NCBI GenBank assembly: GCA_026826555.1
Contig: JAKSZT010054334.1
Span: 34,282,070-34,346,069 of the forward strand
Origin: Tolypeutes matacus
Taxonomy: Eukaryota; Chordata; Mammalia; Cingulata; Chlamyphoridae
DNA length: 64,000 nt
Direction of reading: 5' to 3'
Below, piece by piece: positions 35,933 through 49,230 of the stretch (position 1 is the first letter of the stretch; each line of letters opens with the position of its first letter). The notes under the pieces were generated by a model. That model saw only the letters and a program-made list of their open reading frames with translations, ran no database searches and was not told the origin of the DNA. The translations under genes were made by a program, and so were the position numbers.

Positions 35933-36189
35933 CTCCAAGAACTATGGAATACCGGCTGTGAGCAATATTGTGCTTGTGCTTAGATGGATTAAAAGAGAAT
36001 GATAAATACCCTCACTGATATCAAGGAGCTATCCCAGATCACATAGAGTAATCAGAAAAATTTATAGAACAATATATAATGAAATGCAGAAAAAATGCTA
36101 CACAAGAGGATTTTTTAAGGATGTTGAGATAACCAACAGATTCTTGTGGTTTAATCATGGATATCTTCATGTAAGAATTGGGACTTGAA

Positions 36190-36720
36190 CTTAGCCTTGC
36201 AAGACTTGTCATATATTATGCAGATTACAATATGGGGTAAAAATGAATAAAGAAGAAGTGAGGCTGAATGCTCTGTGAAGAATCTACTTTGACTAGAATA
36301 GAGGGTGTAAATGGAAAACAATTTGGAGATTTAACATGGGTACAATTATGAAGGTCCTTAAAAAAGATAGGAGGATTTGTTCTTGATATAATAGACAAAT
36401 GAGTGACACAATGAAGGCGGTATTTTAGGAAAATGAGTCTAGCAGTGATATTTAGGATCATTTGGAATGTTGGGGAAGTCTGAAATCTGGATCACCATTT
36501 CAGAGATGTTGCAATAATTCATATATTCTATCATAAGGGCATAATAGCATAATCAGGATGGAAGAAGGTTGAGTCCAAAAGACATTATAAAGAAAAGATT
36601 CAGGTACTTTTAAGTGACTGAATTAGAAAATGAAGAGGAGAAACATGTTAAAAGTGATTAGAAGGTTTTGATTTAGAGAGAAAAGGAGAATATTATGTTT
36701 CTTGATAGGCAAGTGTGGAA
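36190..36720 (-). repeat. L2 LINE, antisense
   Basis: GACTTGAACTTAGCC, TGAAGGTCCTTAAAAAAGAT, ATGTTGCAATAATTCATA and AAGTGTGGAAGAAGAG follow antisense L2 reverse-transcriptase text. Confidence 0.55.
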
Positions 36721-36809
36721 GAAGAGATGGTTTTGAAGAAGAGGACAAGAGCTTGATTTTGGGTTGTCATAGCTGGGTTTCACTTGGGATATCTGGTTGT
36801 CATCTTTTC

Positions 36810-37065
36810 AGGCCATTAATTCATTCAACATTAACTCTGCATTTTATTTATTTATTTATTTTTGTTCTTTTTTCAACATTAATTTTGAGCACTACTATGT
36901 GCCAGAGAAGACGCTAGGCAGTAGGGATACAACTGTGAGAAAAACAAAATGTTCCCCTCTACAGGGAAGGATGTGATGTCTAGCTGAGATGTTGGGATGA
37001 GTGGGAGTAAACCAGGCATGAAAATGAGTAAATGAGTGCATAAAAAGACTGTGATACAGAATTTA
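36810..37065 (-). repeat. L2 LINE 3' end, antisense, with a micro-insertion
   Basis: AATTCATTCAACATTAA...TTTTGAGCACTACTATGTGCC and GGCAGTAGGGATACAAC match a reversed L2 tail. A 37-bp T-rich insert at 36835-36871 splits it. Confidence 0.65.
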
Positions 37066-37129
37066 AACAACAACAACAAAAAATAAATTATTTCAGATAT
37101 TCTTAGTCAAGAAGGACTTAGCAAATTAC

Positions 37130-37290
37130 CTATCTTTAGTAATAGGCTTAAGACTCATCCTGATTTAGTTGGGCCACACCTTAGCTGAATAACCTCATCA
37201 AGGTCCTGTTTACAAGGGTTCATATCCACAAGAATGGATTAAGTTTAAGAACATATTTTTCTGGGGTACATTACTCCAAGCAACCACAGA
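37130..37290 (-). mobile_element. MaLR-like LTR fragment, antisense
   Basis: GGGCCACACCTTAGCTGAAT, AAGGTCCTGTTTACAAGG, GAATGGATTAAGT and TGGGGTACATTACTCCAAGC match the right half of the LTR at 47036-47505, ending CAACCACA. Confidence 0.7.
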
Positions 37291-39035
37291 AGGGCTTGTG
37301 GGAAAATCTTTCAATATAATATATCTTGCAGAACTTTCAGTGGAAGCACTTTTGGGATGAAATACTTCTGCATTCCTGAATCAAGCCTCATCTGATCTGG
37401 TTGCTGGTATGCATCATTTTCTGATGAAAGAATTCTTAGAAGTGTGCTCAATGTTACTGTTAATAATCTTTAAGAAGACAAGAAGTTAGAAGGTTAGAGA
37501 TGGGAAATTGTCTTAATTCAGACAAAAAAGTAAATCTTCAGATTGATAATCCCATTGTTTATCCCTATATATTCTAGAATAGTTGGTGAACAAAGAAAAT
37601 GATGCTAAGACAAAGCCTGGATTTTCAGGAGCTATGCCATATCCCATTTCCTTCATGATAGTATTTCTAAATTGGATGGTGAATGTGCAATGAGTATATT
37701 TGACCATTTGTCATGAAACTGTTGTGGGTAAGAGGGAGAAATGGTAACCGTATTATATAAGAGGTGCCCTCATATTTGGCTGATAGTTCAACTCAAATAT
37801 ATGAGAGATTTATATATATATGAAAAAATATATCCCATATCTACTGCTACAGAACTGACTGCATCCTATTGGCTCTGTCTTTTATTGAAGACAGCAAAGG
37901 TTTTTTCTTAAATCTGTAGATAGAGTAGAGTGGAGAAGCCCACAAGCTATAATTTGGATAAGTATGAGACTCAAACACATGTTGACAGGCTGAGTATATA
38001 GGTCCAAACCAAAAAACATGAGGCAGGTCTCTTTTCTCTTGGTGGTACTCTTGTCAGTCAACCTTTACTGAGTGTGCATTGTGAAATTGTGCTTGAACTC
38101 TGTCTGCCTAAAAAGAAGCATACTACGTTCTATATTTCAATGACCACATCCTCTGCACAAAAGAACCTTGGAGAGGAAGAGCTCCAAATCTGCAGTTCTT
38201 AACTTGAACAGAATCTACCTTAGGCTTTGGAAGTTTGAGAGTTTGCACAAGTGGCTAGCCCACTTGTCTACTTCCCTTGCCTCCACACACACCACCACAA
38301 TCCTTGGGGGATTCTGCTATTATAAGTAACAAGACAAAGATGACTGTTTTTGATGAAGGGAATATTCTAAAGTAGATATATATTTTAGAGCAAGCAAACT
38401 ATGACATGACACATTTATATTTAGGTTTCTGGTTGCAATATTGCATTCTTTAATTAGGCCTATGAAATGAAAATGAAATATTACAGTTCTTAGGTACCCT
38501 CTTCACTAGGATCCCAAGTTCAATAAACACCTTTTCATCTAAGAATCCTAATGGAAACAGAAGCATTTACTTAATTATCATTAGGTAAAGACCCCTACTC
38601 TTGCTGATAGGGTGTGTCATAAATATTCTCAGATCTTGGTTTTGTGCTTTTAAAAGTATAGAATATGCTCAGTGAGGGCAAGAATTTCCTTTGTACTCTT
38701 TCAGAAATTGTAGTATGTTATTGATTATGTAACAAGTTTTCAATTCTTATTGCTTGCTACCCTGCTGGCAATAAATATATGCCCTCCCCTTTTTTCTCAC
38801 ACTGATCTCTAGTTAGTAAAATTAGATTGCTTTTATTTAGAAAGAAGTTGCACCTTCTCTGTTTCACCCTTCCAGTGAAGCTGAACTATTATCTTTTAGT
38901 TAAGTAAGCAGACAATGGATCAATACTGTGTCTTCTGAAATATCCATAGGACATTATCTATCAACATTAACCTCATTGACTGCAAGTTACTATTTCTCTA
39001 CAAATATGACTACCGAGATAACTCCTCCTAGGTGG
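37291..39035. other. AT-rich unassigned sequence
   Basis: No gene or clear repeat. Confidence 0.4.
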
Positions 39036-39036
39036 T

Positions 39037-39062
39037 GTTTTTTTTTTTTTTTTTTTTTTTTT
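39037..39062. repeat. Poly-T run (about 24 T)
   Basis: An uninterrupted T run, perhaps the tail of a short minus-strand retro-insertion that I cannot identify. Confidence 0.8.
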
Positions 39063-41219
39063 ACAAAATATATTAGAAACAGTACTATACAGTAATAAAA
39101 TGGATTTATTCGAAGCCCCCCTTTTAATGGAAGAAATCATGATTACACTGATTTCTTCCTTCAGGATTTTGCCTTGCATAGTGAAAGCTAAAAAACTCAT
39201 TTTGGTATCTCTTATACCAAAGAAAATTATAGCACAATTACTAATATAAAATACCTTAGCTTCCAAGTTCATTAAATTCCATTATAATTATTTACTATTT
39301 CAATCTTCAAAGTCCTTTGCTTTTGAGGGTCAGAGTATGTGGGAGGTACAGTGAAAAAATATTTTGGGTATTGGAAGATGAAGTGGCCTTTTGTATTACT
39401 CACTTTTGAACCACATTTCACTTTTTGTTGCAAAAAAAAATACAAGTTGCCATGGAAATGTATGGTGCTTATGTTTATCAAATGTGGGTGTATATTCAGT
39501 GGTCTGGTAAGTAAGGAGAAATATTTGAGTTAAATTGTAAGAAATGCAAAATCCATTTAAATATTTTTATATATAAGATGTCCAATTTTTAGGTGATATG
39601 ATACACAATTTGATGCTGCATACAAGATATTTTAGGATTTTTTGGTGTAGAATTAGCGAATAATAAAAGATCCTCCACTGACAGGAACTAAGGACAATAT
39701 GTAGGAAATAAAGAAACAATTTGGAGGCACACATGCACACTTAAGCCAGGTGGTTTTATTTTGGATCATATCCTAAGTGCACTTCTTTTTTTCAACTTGT
39801 AATATAAATCTCATTACATGGTACAGATTAAGTACTTAAAAATCTTGAATTTGTGCTTTAACTTGATAGGCAATAAGTCAGAGTTTTCAACCTTTATAAA
39901 TTGAATGTATTAATATGCCCACAGAGCTAAATCCCACCTAGATATCTGGCAAGCACACAGGTATTCTTGAAATTTAAAGAAGGGGACTGTTAAGAAATGT
40001 GGTATCTAGACTTGAATAGTTTGACTCAGAAGACTTGAATTCTGGGCCTCGGAACTGGTCTTGGAATATTGGAATATACTTGATCAGATATATTGACTCT
40101 CAATCTCCCCTCATTTTCTTTTACAAAGAGAGTGCTAGTTTCGTGTTCTTGAAAGAAATGGAAATGTGGGAATGAATTAATTATTTCATAAGCAACTTGA
40201 AGATTCAAAAACAATTGCTGAGCAAGTGCCCAGAATCTATAAATGGTGCAGCCTTCAATCACTTTCTTCCTTCCTCCAAATACCAAACTTGGAGGCTGTG
40301 GAGAGCTTTGTTTCCCCAACTGTTCTCTTCATGGACAAAATTTTGAAGAAAAAAAAACCATGCTCAATTTATGTTTTTCACACTTAATGAGGTGAGAAAT
40401 TCTAGGCAGGTCCAAGAAACATTTTCAGTGTACAGGAATTTGATCTCTGTGAAATTTAGCAGTTTCATTGTGACAGTTTTAGCTAAATTTTACATAATTT
40501 TCTCTTGCATTGTTTTAAGCTTATGCTAGCGTTTCTTGGCTAATAACCCAGATGGCATTGAAAATGAATCAGTGAAATTCTGTTTTCTGTCAACGTGCAG
40601 CAAAATATGAAAGGAAAATGTATATAAAAACTCTGAAGTTAGAGAAGAGCCTTTTTAAAAGTATAATGTTAATATCAGAATCTCACAAAGTTCATTAGCA
40701 CTTTAATTTTTAAAAGTAAAGAAGAGACATATAATATCCATTGTTACTGAAATGTAATATTTACTGGGCATCAATAATGAATTGTCCCTTCAAGGTTTAT
40801 AAAACATGGGCATTTCTTAGGACATTGGAAAAATATTTACTGAGTGTTTTGAGTTTTAATGATTTTTTAAATAATATTGTATAATACATTAGTTAATAAT
40901 TCAAAAGTGCATTAATTCCTTCAGGTCACTAGGCATGCATAGCTGTTGTATTATTACCTCTATAGAAATTAATAATAATCTCCATAGGTCTGTAATGTAC
41001 TCTAAGGAAGCAACTTGACTCACTAAGAAAATCTGGCAAAATATGCTATTGACAGATTATATTGTCATTCTGCTGAGCCTAGATAACCCAGAGGTGGGGA
41101 TAGGAGGTAAATATCTTTTTAACTGAGAAAAGAAGTTTGGACTGCATACTAGCAGTTATCCATTTTTTTCACAATTGTACATTTCCATTTCTACATCTTA
41201 GATGATTACAGTGGTTTTT
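39063..41219. other. AT-rich unassigned sequence
   Basis: No gene or firm repeat. A 97-codon frame at 40026-40319 (-) has no recognisable domain. Confidence 0.4.
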
Positions 41220-41990
41220 TAACCAATCCCTATGATTACAAAGCTCACCCTCCAAGTCTAATACACATATTGATATCAGATAAATCTTTTTAAAGTATTA
41301 TTTTAATCATTTCTCTGCTCAAAAATAATCAGTGGCTCTTTATTATCTAAGACCGCCCACAATGTGTCTGTTTACCTTTACTCCGCTATGCTCTCAAAAT
41401 CCAATTGGCCATTGAACATTGCCTGAAAATAGCACGGCTGTGAACCAGATGTGTTTGAATACCAATCCCAACACTCATTAACTTAAGCAAGTTACTAACC
41501 TGCTCTGCGCCTCTGTTCCTCGCCTCTTGAAAGGGGATGCCAATAAGAGTATCCACTTTCTAAGGCTTTTATGAGAATAACATGAATGCTCAGAGTGGCA
41601 CCTGACGTAGAGTAAGCAGTCGGTAATGTCAGATATTGCTATTACTACTGCTGTCCTGTGCCTTTGTTCCTGCTGTCCTTACTACCTGACACGTCTTCCA
41701 ATGTCTGCCTAACAAATTACCGCACCTTTTCCAAGCCCAGGTCAGATGTCTCATCTACTATGAAAATCATATGATTATTGAAACTAAAGACTATGGTCTA
41801 AATCACTAAATCATGGTTTATTCAATCACAATGCACTGCTCTTAGTCTGCCCTGAATTATATCATATGCACAGGTATCTTTATCTTCTCCATGAAAGACT
41901 AAAATCTTAGAGACAGAGATTACATTCTGTAAATTGTTGTGTCCTTTGATGTGTCAAACGGTAGTCACACATGGTGAATATTGAATAATA
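41220..41990 (+). repeat. L2 LINE split by a MIR
   Basis: AATCATTTCTCTGCTCAAAA, GTGGCTCTTTATTATCTAAG to the left, and TGTGCCTTTGTTCCTGCTGT, CCAAGCCCAGGTCAGATGTC to the right, are one L2 interrupted at about 41423-41645. Confidence 0.7.
41423..41645 (+). repeat. MIR SINE nested in L2
   Basis: CCAGATGTGTTTGAATACCA, AGCAAGTTACTAACCTGCTC and AGTGGCACCTGACGTAGAGTA follow sense MIR order. Confidence 0.75.
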
Positions 41991-42670
41991 TATTTTAAAT
42001 GACTAAATATTTTTTAACTTTTTACTATGAAATAATATTAAACTTACAAGACACTTGCAAAAACAATACAAACACCATGCAGAGAACTCCAACATACACC
42101 CCCCGCTACCAGTTACCCAGATTCACAAATCTTAACATTTAAAAATCATTTTTGCCACCTTTACCTTTCTTCCTTCCTTCCTTCCTCCCAAAGCTACACT
42201 TTGCTGTTATGTTCCTATGATCTCTAGGGAATTTTAAGTTTCTTTTACCGTGGTCTTCAGCTCTGTTTGGTTCCTTTTCAAAATTTCCATCTCTATATTG
42301 ATAATCTCTTTGTGTTCATCCCTTGTTTTCCTGATTGCCTTTAGTTCTTTGTCCATATTTTCCTTTAGCTCTCTTTGAGTATATTTAGGGTCATTTTTTA
42401 AAAGTCTTTGTCTGGTATGTCCCAGGTCTTGTCCTCCTCATTGATAGTTTCTAATGCCTTAATTTTTCCTTTGCCTGGACCATCACTTTCTTTTTCTTTT
42501 TATGTTTTGTAACCTTTTGTTGAAACTTGGACATTTTGATGTTTTAGAGTGTTATTGCTGGATTTATACTCTGAAGTGTCTATTCTGTAAGCTTGTATCT
42601 AGCTAGTGTTATGATAGAGTTTTCCTTGAATGCTAGGGGCTTCTAAGAAAAAAAGAATGAGAGAGAGAGA

Positions 42671-42726
42671 AGGAAGGAAGGAAGGAAGGAAGGAAGGAAG
42701 GAAGGAAGGAAGGAAGGAAGGAAGGA
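42671..42726. repeat. (GGAA)n microsatellite running into a gap
   Basis: AAGG units continue unbroken from about 42671 to the first N. AGAGAG at 43219 on the far side suggests the true tract is longer. Confidence 0.95.
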
Positions 42727-43218
42727 NNNNNNNNNNNNNNNNNNNNNNNNNNNNNNNNNNNNNNNNNNNNNNNNNNNNNNNNNNNNNNNNNNNNNNNNNN
42801 NNNNNNNNNNNNNNNNNNNNNNNNNNNNNNNNNNNNNNNNNNNNNNNNNNNNNNNNNNNNNNNNNNNNNNNNNNNNNNNNNNNNNNNNNNNNNNNNNNNN
42901 NNNNNNNNNNNNNNNNNNNNNNNNNNNNNNNNNNNNNNNNNNNNNNNNNNNNNNNNNNNNNNNNNNNNNNNNNNNNNNNNNNNNNNNNNNNNNNNNNNNN
43001 NNNNNNNNNNNNNNNNNNNNNNNNNNNNNNNNNNNNNNNNNNNNNNNNNNNNNNNNNNNNNNNNNNNNNNNNNNNNNNNNNNNNNNNNNNNNNNNNNNNN
43101 NNNNNNNNNNNNNNNNNNNNNNNNNNNNNNNNNNNNNNNNNNNNNNNNNNNNNNNNNNNNNNNNNNNNNNNNNNNNNNNNNNNNNNNNNNNNNNNNNNNN
43201 NNNNNNNNNNNNNNNNNN
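42727..43218. other. Assembly gap (492 N)
   Basis: A run of undetermined bases between GGAA repeats and AGAGAG. The true length is unknown. Confidence 0.99.
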
Positions 43219-43876
43219 AGAGAGAGAGAAATAAAACACCTCTCCCAGTCTTTGTAGATTGACCTGTGCAGTGCTCTCCTTCAGAGTTTATCCATTCAAT
43301 GCATTTAGAGAATAGCTCCAGGCTACAGCAAATGGTCTTCCTGGTCCTTTTTGCATAGTTGTTTTGTCTTGGGTATGTGTGTTTGGCCCTAGGAATTTCT
43401 CCATTTACACTGGTACAAATGTCCCCTCTTGGTCCTGGGGCTGCACTGTATGGCCTACAGCTAGCAATCCCTTGCCCCAGGCAACAACACTTGACTGCTC
43501 TCCCACCACACAAATGGAGCTGTGTTCTACATTTAGGGTAAGTTCTGGGATGGTGCCTCCCTCAGGCAGATTGGGTCAGACATGCATGCTTCCAGTATGT
43601 ACACAAGGGTTACTCTGATCCCCATAGAATTGGGGCCAGGGGTCCTCCCACAGGAGCATGGGCAGCTTCCATGCTGAGCTGGTGAGGAGGTGGGGAAAGG
43701 GCCAGCCTGGGTGCTATGAGATACTACCACTTTTAAGTTGCCTTTTCTTGATTCAGCACTTGCCCTTTTACTGCAGCCCTTTGTTTTCTGGAGCTTTGGA
43801 AAAAATATTTCTGTTACTAGTTGCTCAAAGTTTCTGTGGGGGATGGATACCTGAAACTTCTTATTCTATCTTCTAA

Positions 43877-46798
43877 ATATTTAATATGGTACTTTCAAAA
43901 TGTGAATCTCATGGTGGTCTATGATTAGATTCCTTTTTGTAGCTTGAAATTTTGATATTTACTTAAAAGTTCTTTAATAGAGTGTCATTATTAGTGTAGT
44001 TTCCCCCTGAATTTAATGAAATAAAACTAGGCTCAATTCTTTTGAGAGATATCCTAATTTGATAAAATTACATTTTTTTTGGTATGGCTGAGTATATATT
44101 TATATATTTACTAGGTAGTGATCTTGGACATTTACAATTAATTAGTAAAGTCTTTAAAAGCAAGCAAGATTTAATATGTATATACAATTTTTATCTTCTT
44201 GTTCATAACTATATACTTCAGAAAAAAATGATTTAGAATTCACATTACTGTATTTGCAAACTGAAATCTCTTGATATTTCTGATGGCTGAATTCCCCCTC
44301 TCTTCTCCCTTTTCTTTATTTTCCAGGCACCATATAATAATTAAATTTAATTTTAAGTTTCAAAGGAATATCAAGAAGTATATTTACAAAATCTAGATAT
44401 TCTTCGTCTGAATTTCAGCCAAGAAGCAACTTATCATGCCACCGAAGCAAGACATGTCACTATGGAATTTGATTTATTGCATGCTTCAGTTTTAATGGAA
44501 CAGAATAAGGCAATCTACCATGATTGTTGCTTCGAGCATAAGGTTAGAGAAGAAGTAATGCAAACAATCTCAAAATGGGGATGATGGAAACTGTCTGCTT
44601 CTCTCTAGGCTTCTTGCTGACATCCACCTTGGATCCTCAGGTCATTCCCAGCCCGATCTTTTCAATCACCAGGCTCCTTATCTGACATCTGAACAAGCTG
44701 AAAAATTATTTTTTTAAAATTGGAAAAATAAGTGGTTACGCTGCATCTTCTGTAGAAAATTTGGAAGTATACATTGTAAATATGAGAAATTCATGAGGCC
44801 CCAAATGATTTATATCCTCCTTCAAGAAAATAGGGATTGGGGTAACAGAGAACCTTCTTATAACTCATGCAACTCATTGCAAGGTCAGAAGCCAATAAAG
44901 ACATCACCATCCGTGATTAATCGTGGGTGGGTTCCACCCCCAGCTTTCCTTTTATCCCAGAGACCTAGATAAATGCCATGATGGGGTCTTCAGTGTTCCA
45001 GCTTTGTCCTTCTCAGGCACCTGGCATGACATAGTGACGGAGAATTAAAGAAAAGATGTTAGGCTGATAAAATTTCATCTGGGAAATAAAATGCCACAGG
45101 TACTGAAGAGAGACTTTTGCAGGATGAGGATTTTAAAAGTAGACCTATTTGACTGGCATAAGAATTATCCTAATATGCTTGTTGTCAAAATTTATGGATT
45201 TCTGCATGCAGTTTTGTATCTTTAAAAAAATCTAATTCTTTGTTATACCAGTAAGTGAGAAATAAATTGGGATTTTTATGGGTACAATAGTGACTAGAAC
45301 TTGCTCATTGATGATATATGATTGGAGTCATAGAAGCAGTCACTTAATTGATGTCAGTTTCTAAGTCATGTTCATGCATATGTTTATTTATTTCCACTTT
45401 TTTCCTACTGACAATTGTCAATGCATACTTTAAACTTTTTCTTTTTTATTTCATATTTTTAATAACTTACTTTATATTATATATAGGACATATATGTGTG
45501 TGTGTTAACGAAAGCAGGCCTTCTATAATCACAGAAGCTTATATACTCTATATACCAACCACATATATTTGCAGTAAGAAAGATAAAATTAGTAATGTTT
45601 TATCTGTTACCAAATGTTTGTAGGATGTGTCTTAGTTTTAAAAATCATTTCATATATATTATTTATTTTTGCTACATAAAAAATTGTTCTAAGATATGTA
45701 TAGCAGATTTCTATTTTAATTCCATTTTGATGAATAAAGTGAGGCATAAGAAAAGAAAAATCAAAATTAGCCCATGCTAAGTAACACAGCCAAACTGGAT
45801 TGAAATGAATGGTAACTAGAATTCATGTTTCTTTTTGTCTGAATCTGGTCCCCAACTTTGTTAAATCTTTAGTAAGCATTTCTTATGCTCGAAACCCTGT
45901 GATGTAGAGAGCAGAAGGAAGCATGTTAAAAATGCAGGTCTTACCCATTGCCCTTGATAAAAGATATATATAGAAGAGAGAGATAATGCCACTTAAAAAC
46001 ACAATTTTACTGAGGGATATGATTTATTTCCAAAGTAGAAGGCATTGATTGGAAAGTAGGGTTTATTGAAGGGTATGGTTTAGAGGGAGAGTCAGAACAG
46101 AAAGATATCTAGGCTGCTCTACATAAGAAATGAAAATGAATTTAAGAATGAAAGAGCAGAGAATAGATAATAAAGTAGAGGGGAGTGAAGACAAAAGGAT
46201 CTGAACAAGAGTTTGGATGGCAACTTGGAATAGAGGTAGTGAATATTCTTGTTAATCGATGATATTTAATATTCAATGGTGAGTCATTTGCTATGTGGCT
46301 CTAAATTAAAATCCTCCCATTGCTTCAAATCTTCAGTGAATTTTTCTATACTCATACATATCCTGCACATTCTATTTTTCTTCAAAAATTAGGAAAAAAA
46401 GGGCTGTGTTCTACAGCTGGGTTTGTGAATGGTATATACAAGCTGTAGGAAGTGAGAGAAGATAAGACTAATCTCAGCAGAAAAATAAAACTGAATAAAA
46501 GTGACCATGAGAATTTAAGCAGATGGGAATTTGCAGAGAACTTGGGGATAATTTGAAGATTTTCAGAGGAAGCAGAAACCTCATAGGAGAACAAACACAA
46601 AGTAAAAGTGAAATTGTTCAATCTCTTTACTCTATGTACTCTTGTCTAGTTATGGTTATTTGCCTATTATCTGCACTTTGATTTTCTCCCCCAAAATCTC
46701 TTTTAAATTATAATAATGACTTCTAGTGAGTAACTATATAATTATGTGTAAAATAACTAGTTTTTCTGGACCACAAACTATCTAGTGAAAACTCCGTG

Positions 46799-46801
<3 letters not shown>
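43877..46801. other. Mostly unassigned AT-rich sequence
   Basis: A possible antisense MIR lies at about 45690-45830 (AATAAAGTGAGGCATAAG, AACACAGCCAAACTGGATTG), and a faint antisense L2 at about 45880-46230. The rest is unrecognised. Confidence 0.35.

Positions 46802-46872
<71 letters not shown>
46802..46872. repeat. Compound (TC)n(AC)n microsatellite
   Basis: About 14 TC units run directly into about 20 AC units. The minus-strand frame with CVCVCV and RERERE is a translation of this repeat. Confidence 0.97.
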
Positions 46873-46874
<2 letters not shown>

Positions 46875-47035
46875 CATTTTATGAGCAGGATAGAACTTAT
46901 TGAGCTTTAGAGTTTTGTGTGGCTTATCACGGTATACACCTTCTTCCATTTCCTTAGTTCCAGTCTCTTTTTCCATTACCTCATTCTCTTTTCTTTCCTC
47001 TCAGACTCAGAAGTTGAAAATTTACTCTCCATGCC

Positions 47036-47505
47036 TGTTTCAGTTTCTTGGCTGCTAAAACAAATACGATGCAATGGGTTGACTTGGACAACGGGAACTT
47101 ATTGGTTCATGATTTTGACACTAGGAGAAGTTCAAAAGCAAGGTGTTCTCAAGACGATATTTTCTCCCAGAAGACTGTGGTGTTCTGAAGTTGGCTGCTG
47201 GCAACCCTAGGTTCTTGGCTCTTCCATCAAGGGCTGTGCTCGTGGTGGCCTCTCCTGGCTTCTCCTTTCTCTTCCAGGTTTCGTTGACTTCCAGTTTCAG
47301 GCTGCTGCCTGTGTCTTTCTCCTTGGGGCCTTCTCTATAAGATTTCCAGTAATAAGATTCTGGACTATCTTAAGGTGTGAATTGGGCCACACCTTAACTG
47401 AAGCAACCTCCTCAAAAGGTCCTATTTACAAGGACTCCATACCCACAGGTATGGATTAAGTGTCAGAATATGTTTTTCTAGGGTACTTAGTTCCAAGCCA
47501 TCACA
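47036..47505 (-). mobile_element. Complete MaLR-like solo LTR (470 bp)
   Basis: On the minus strand it starts TGTGATGGCTTGGAAC and ends GCAGCCAAGAAACTGAAACA, with an AATAAG-type signal near the 3' end. The flanks ATGCC (47031-47035) and ATGTC (47506-47510) fit a 5-bp target duplication with one change. It is the most complete copy of the family also seen at 18089 and 37130. Confidence 0.8.
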
Positions 47506-47510
47506 ATGTC

Positions 47511-48755
47511 TCATGCATGGCAACTTATAGCTGCAATTTTTAATCTGAACATACCTTACGAATATTATCCTCATCTCTTAGTTCATGCAAGTATTTCTTT
47601 TATATAGACATGAGCATTCCCTAGAAGGTAACCAGATGACAGCATTGTTTACAATTTTTCATTGATGTAAATGCCTGGTATCACACCTATATTACATATA
47701 TCTTTAGACTGTATTTATCTAAAATTATAAGTACCAAAACTGTTCTAATGCTATGCAGATATAAATAAATATTTAGGACAGGTATCTCAGAGGGTTAGGT
47801 TTGGCTGTCTTGCTTTTATAAATAATATTCTTAGCTGTAGGCACCCTGGATAATGTATAAGAATACTCATTGACTCAGGATTTATCTAATTGGGTCAGAT
47901 ATTATAATTTAATTAAATGCTCAATTTACTTTAAAAAATGGTAAATTAATACATCCGTGCTTTCAGAGGTTTTCTGTCTAGGAGAAATCCCATTTTAAAA
48001 ATCCCTAAATCCAATCCATCATGGAATGAAAATAACATTTCTCTCTTTCTCTCTTCTTTTTTTACTTTTCCATTTCATCTATTTCACTGTGATACCAAAT
48101 TGCTCTTCAAAAAATCTTTAGCCTATTTCAAAAATCTCACTAATTTCAAGTGATAACTAAAATCATTGGTTATAGATCTAGTGTCAAATAAGTCTTTATC
48201 TCTTCCTGTGGGTGGCTATCTTCCTGAGTGATGTAAGTGGAAAAAGAACTGAATTTCTTTTTTCCAGTTGAAAATGGACAATTTAGCCACCACATGTCTG
48301 CCAACGTACCTCCGTATGAGATGTAATTATATGTGAAATAATAACCTTGCTGCCAAATAGTTTTCAGTGCTTTGCTTTATATGAGAAACAATACATTTTT
48401 GAGTTCCAAAAGGCAATAAGATAATGACATCCAAGTCAATCTCTTTCAGCTCTCATTTTCTTACATTTTAAGTCTCTTGCTCATCCTTCTCTAGTTTTCA
48501 ATGTGTTAAGATGACAATCTCTTATTACAATTTAGATAACACAGCCTTTGGTTAATTTTTGGTCTATTTTTCTTTAAAAATGTATGCATTAAAAAGTCTA
48601 TTCTCAATTTATGATAACAGTTTTTAGAAAACACTTTTCTCATACAAAGCACCAGTAATTGTGTAATGTTGGGAGTTTATAATAATATATTTTCACTAAC
48701 CTATTTTAGTGAATTAAAAGCCTGTTCAAATAAAAAAGGAGCCAGGCAAAGAAAT
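47511..48755. other. Unassigned AT-rich sequence
   Basis: Nothing recognised. Confidence 0.4.
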
Positions 48756-48756
48756 G

Positions 48757-48905
48757 TTGCTAATAATAGTCAATATTTATTTAGTCCTAAGTATGGGTCA
48801 GCTTTCATACTAAGAGTTTTACATGCATTCTTTTATTTATTCCTCTCCAAACACCAATAAGGTAGGTACTATTTTTATTTCCATTTTACATGTGCTCAAT
48901 TGGAA
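48757..48905 (-). repeat. MIR SINE, antisense
   Basis: GTCAATATTTATTTAGTCCT, GTTTTACATGCATTC and AAGGTAGGTACTATTTTTAT follow reversed MIR order. Confidence 0.65.
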
Positions 48906-49230
48906 TTCATTAATATGTGATTTTTCCTTCTTGCTTCCTAAGAAGTAAGCTAAGTCTTTACATCCTCTTGCCTGAGTACCTTTGCGTTACAGTGCTAAAA
49001 GCAAAAGTTGTCAGATGTCCAGATGGCCCTCCTTTTCTACCTCCTAATTCCAAAAGCCTAGAATCAGTGAGGTAGAGTGAGTGATTGCAGGGAAAGATGT
49101 ACTAACATTTTGGGAAGTAGCAGAGAGTCAAAAAGAGGAGAAAGGAGAGCTTGGACACAGCAAGGTTATTATTTTTCCACATTCAAAAAATTTGAAGGCT
49201 TGGAAAATGACCACATTAGTAGGTTCCAGT

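Larger units (their letters stand above)
42160..43876 (-). mobile_element. Old L1 (L1M-type) 5' UTR and ORF1 start
   Basis: The right end near 43876 and text such as TACTGCAGCCCTTTGTTTTC, TTTCTGGAGCTTTGG and GTAGTTGCTCAAAG-like phrases match the L1M 5' UTR in antisense. 42200-42560 encodes, on the minus strand, a decayed ORF1 coiled coil (Lys/Glu-rich) and ends with GTTGAAACTTGGACATTTTG. A microsatellite and an assembly gap lie inside. The minus-strand frame across the gap is not real coding evidence. Confidence 0.6.

Noticed and set aside
42599..43513. 304-codon minus-strand frame and its overlapping partners
   Set aside because: Most of the length is the N gap; the rest is GGAA repeat translation and an old L1 5' UTR.
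46782..46976. Minus-strand frame with CVCVCV and RERERE
   Set aside because: Direct translation of the (TC)n(AC)n microsatellite.
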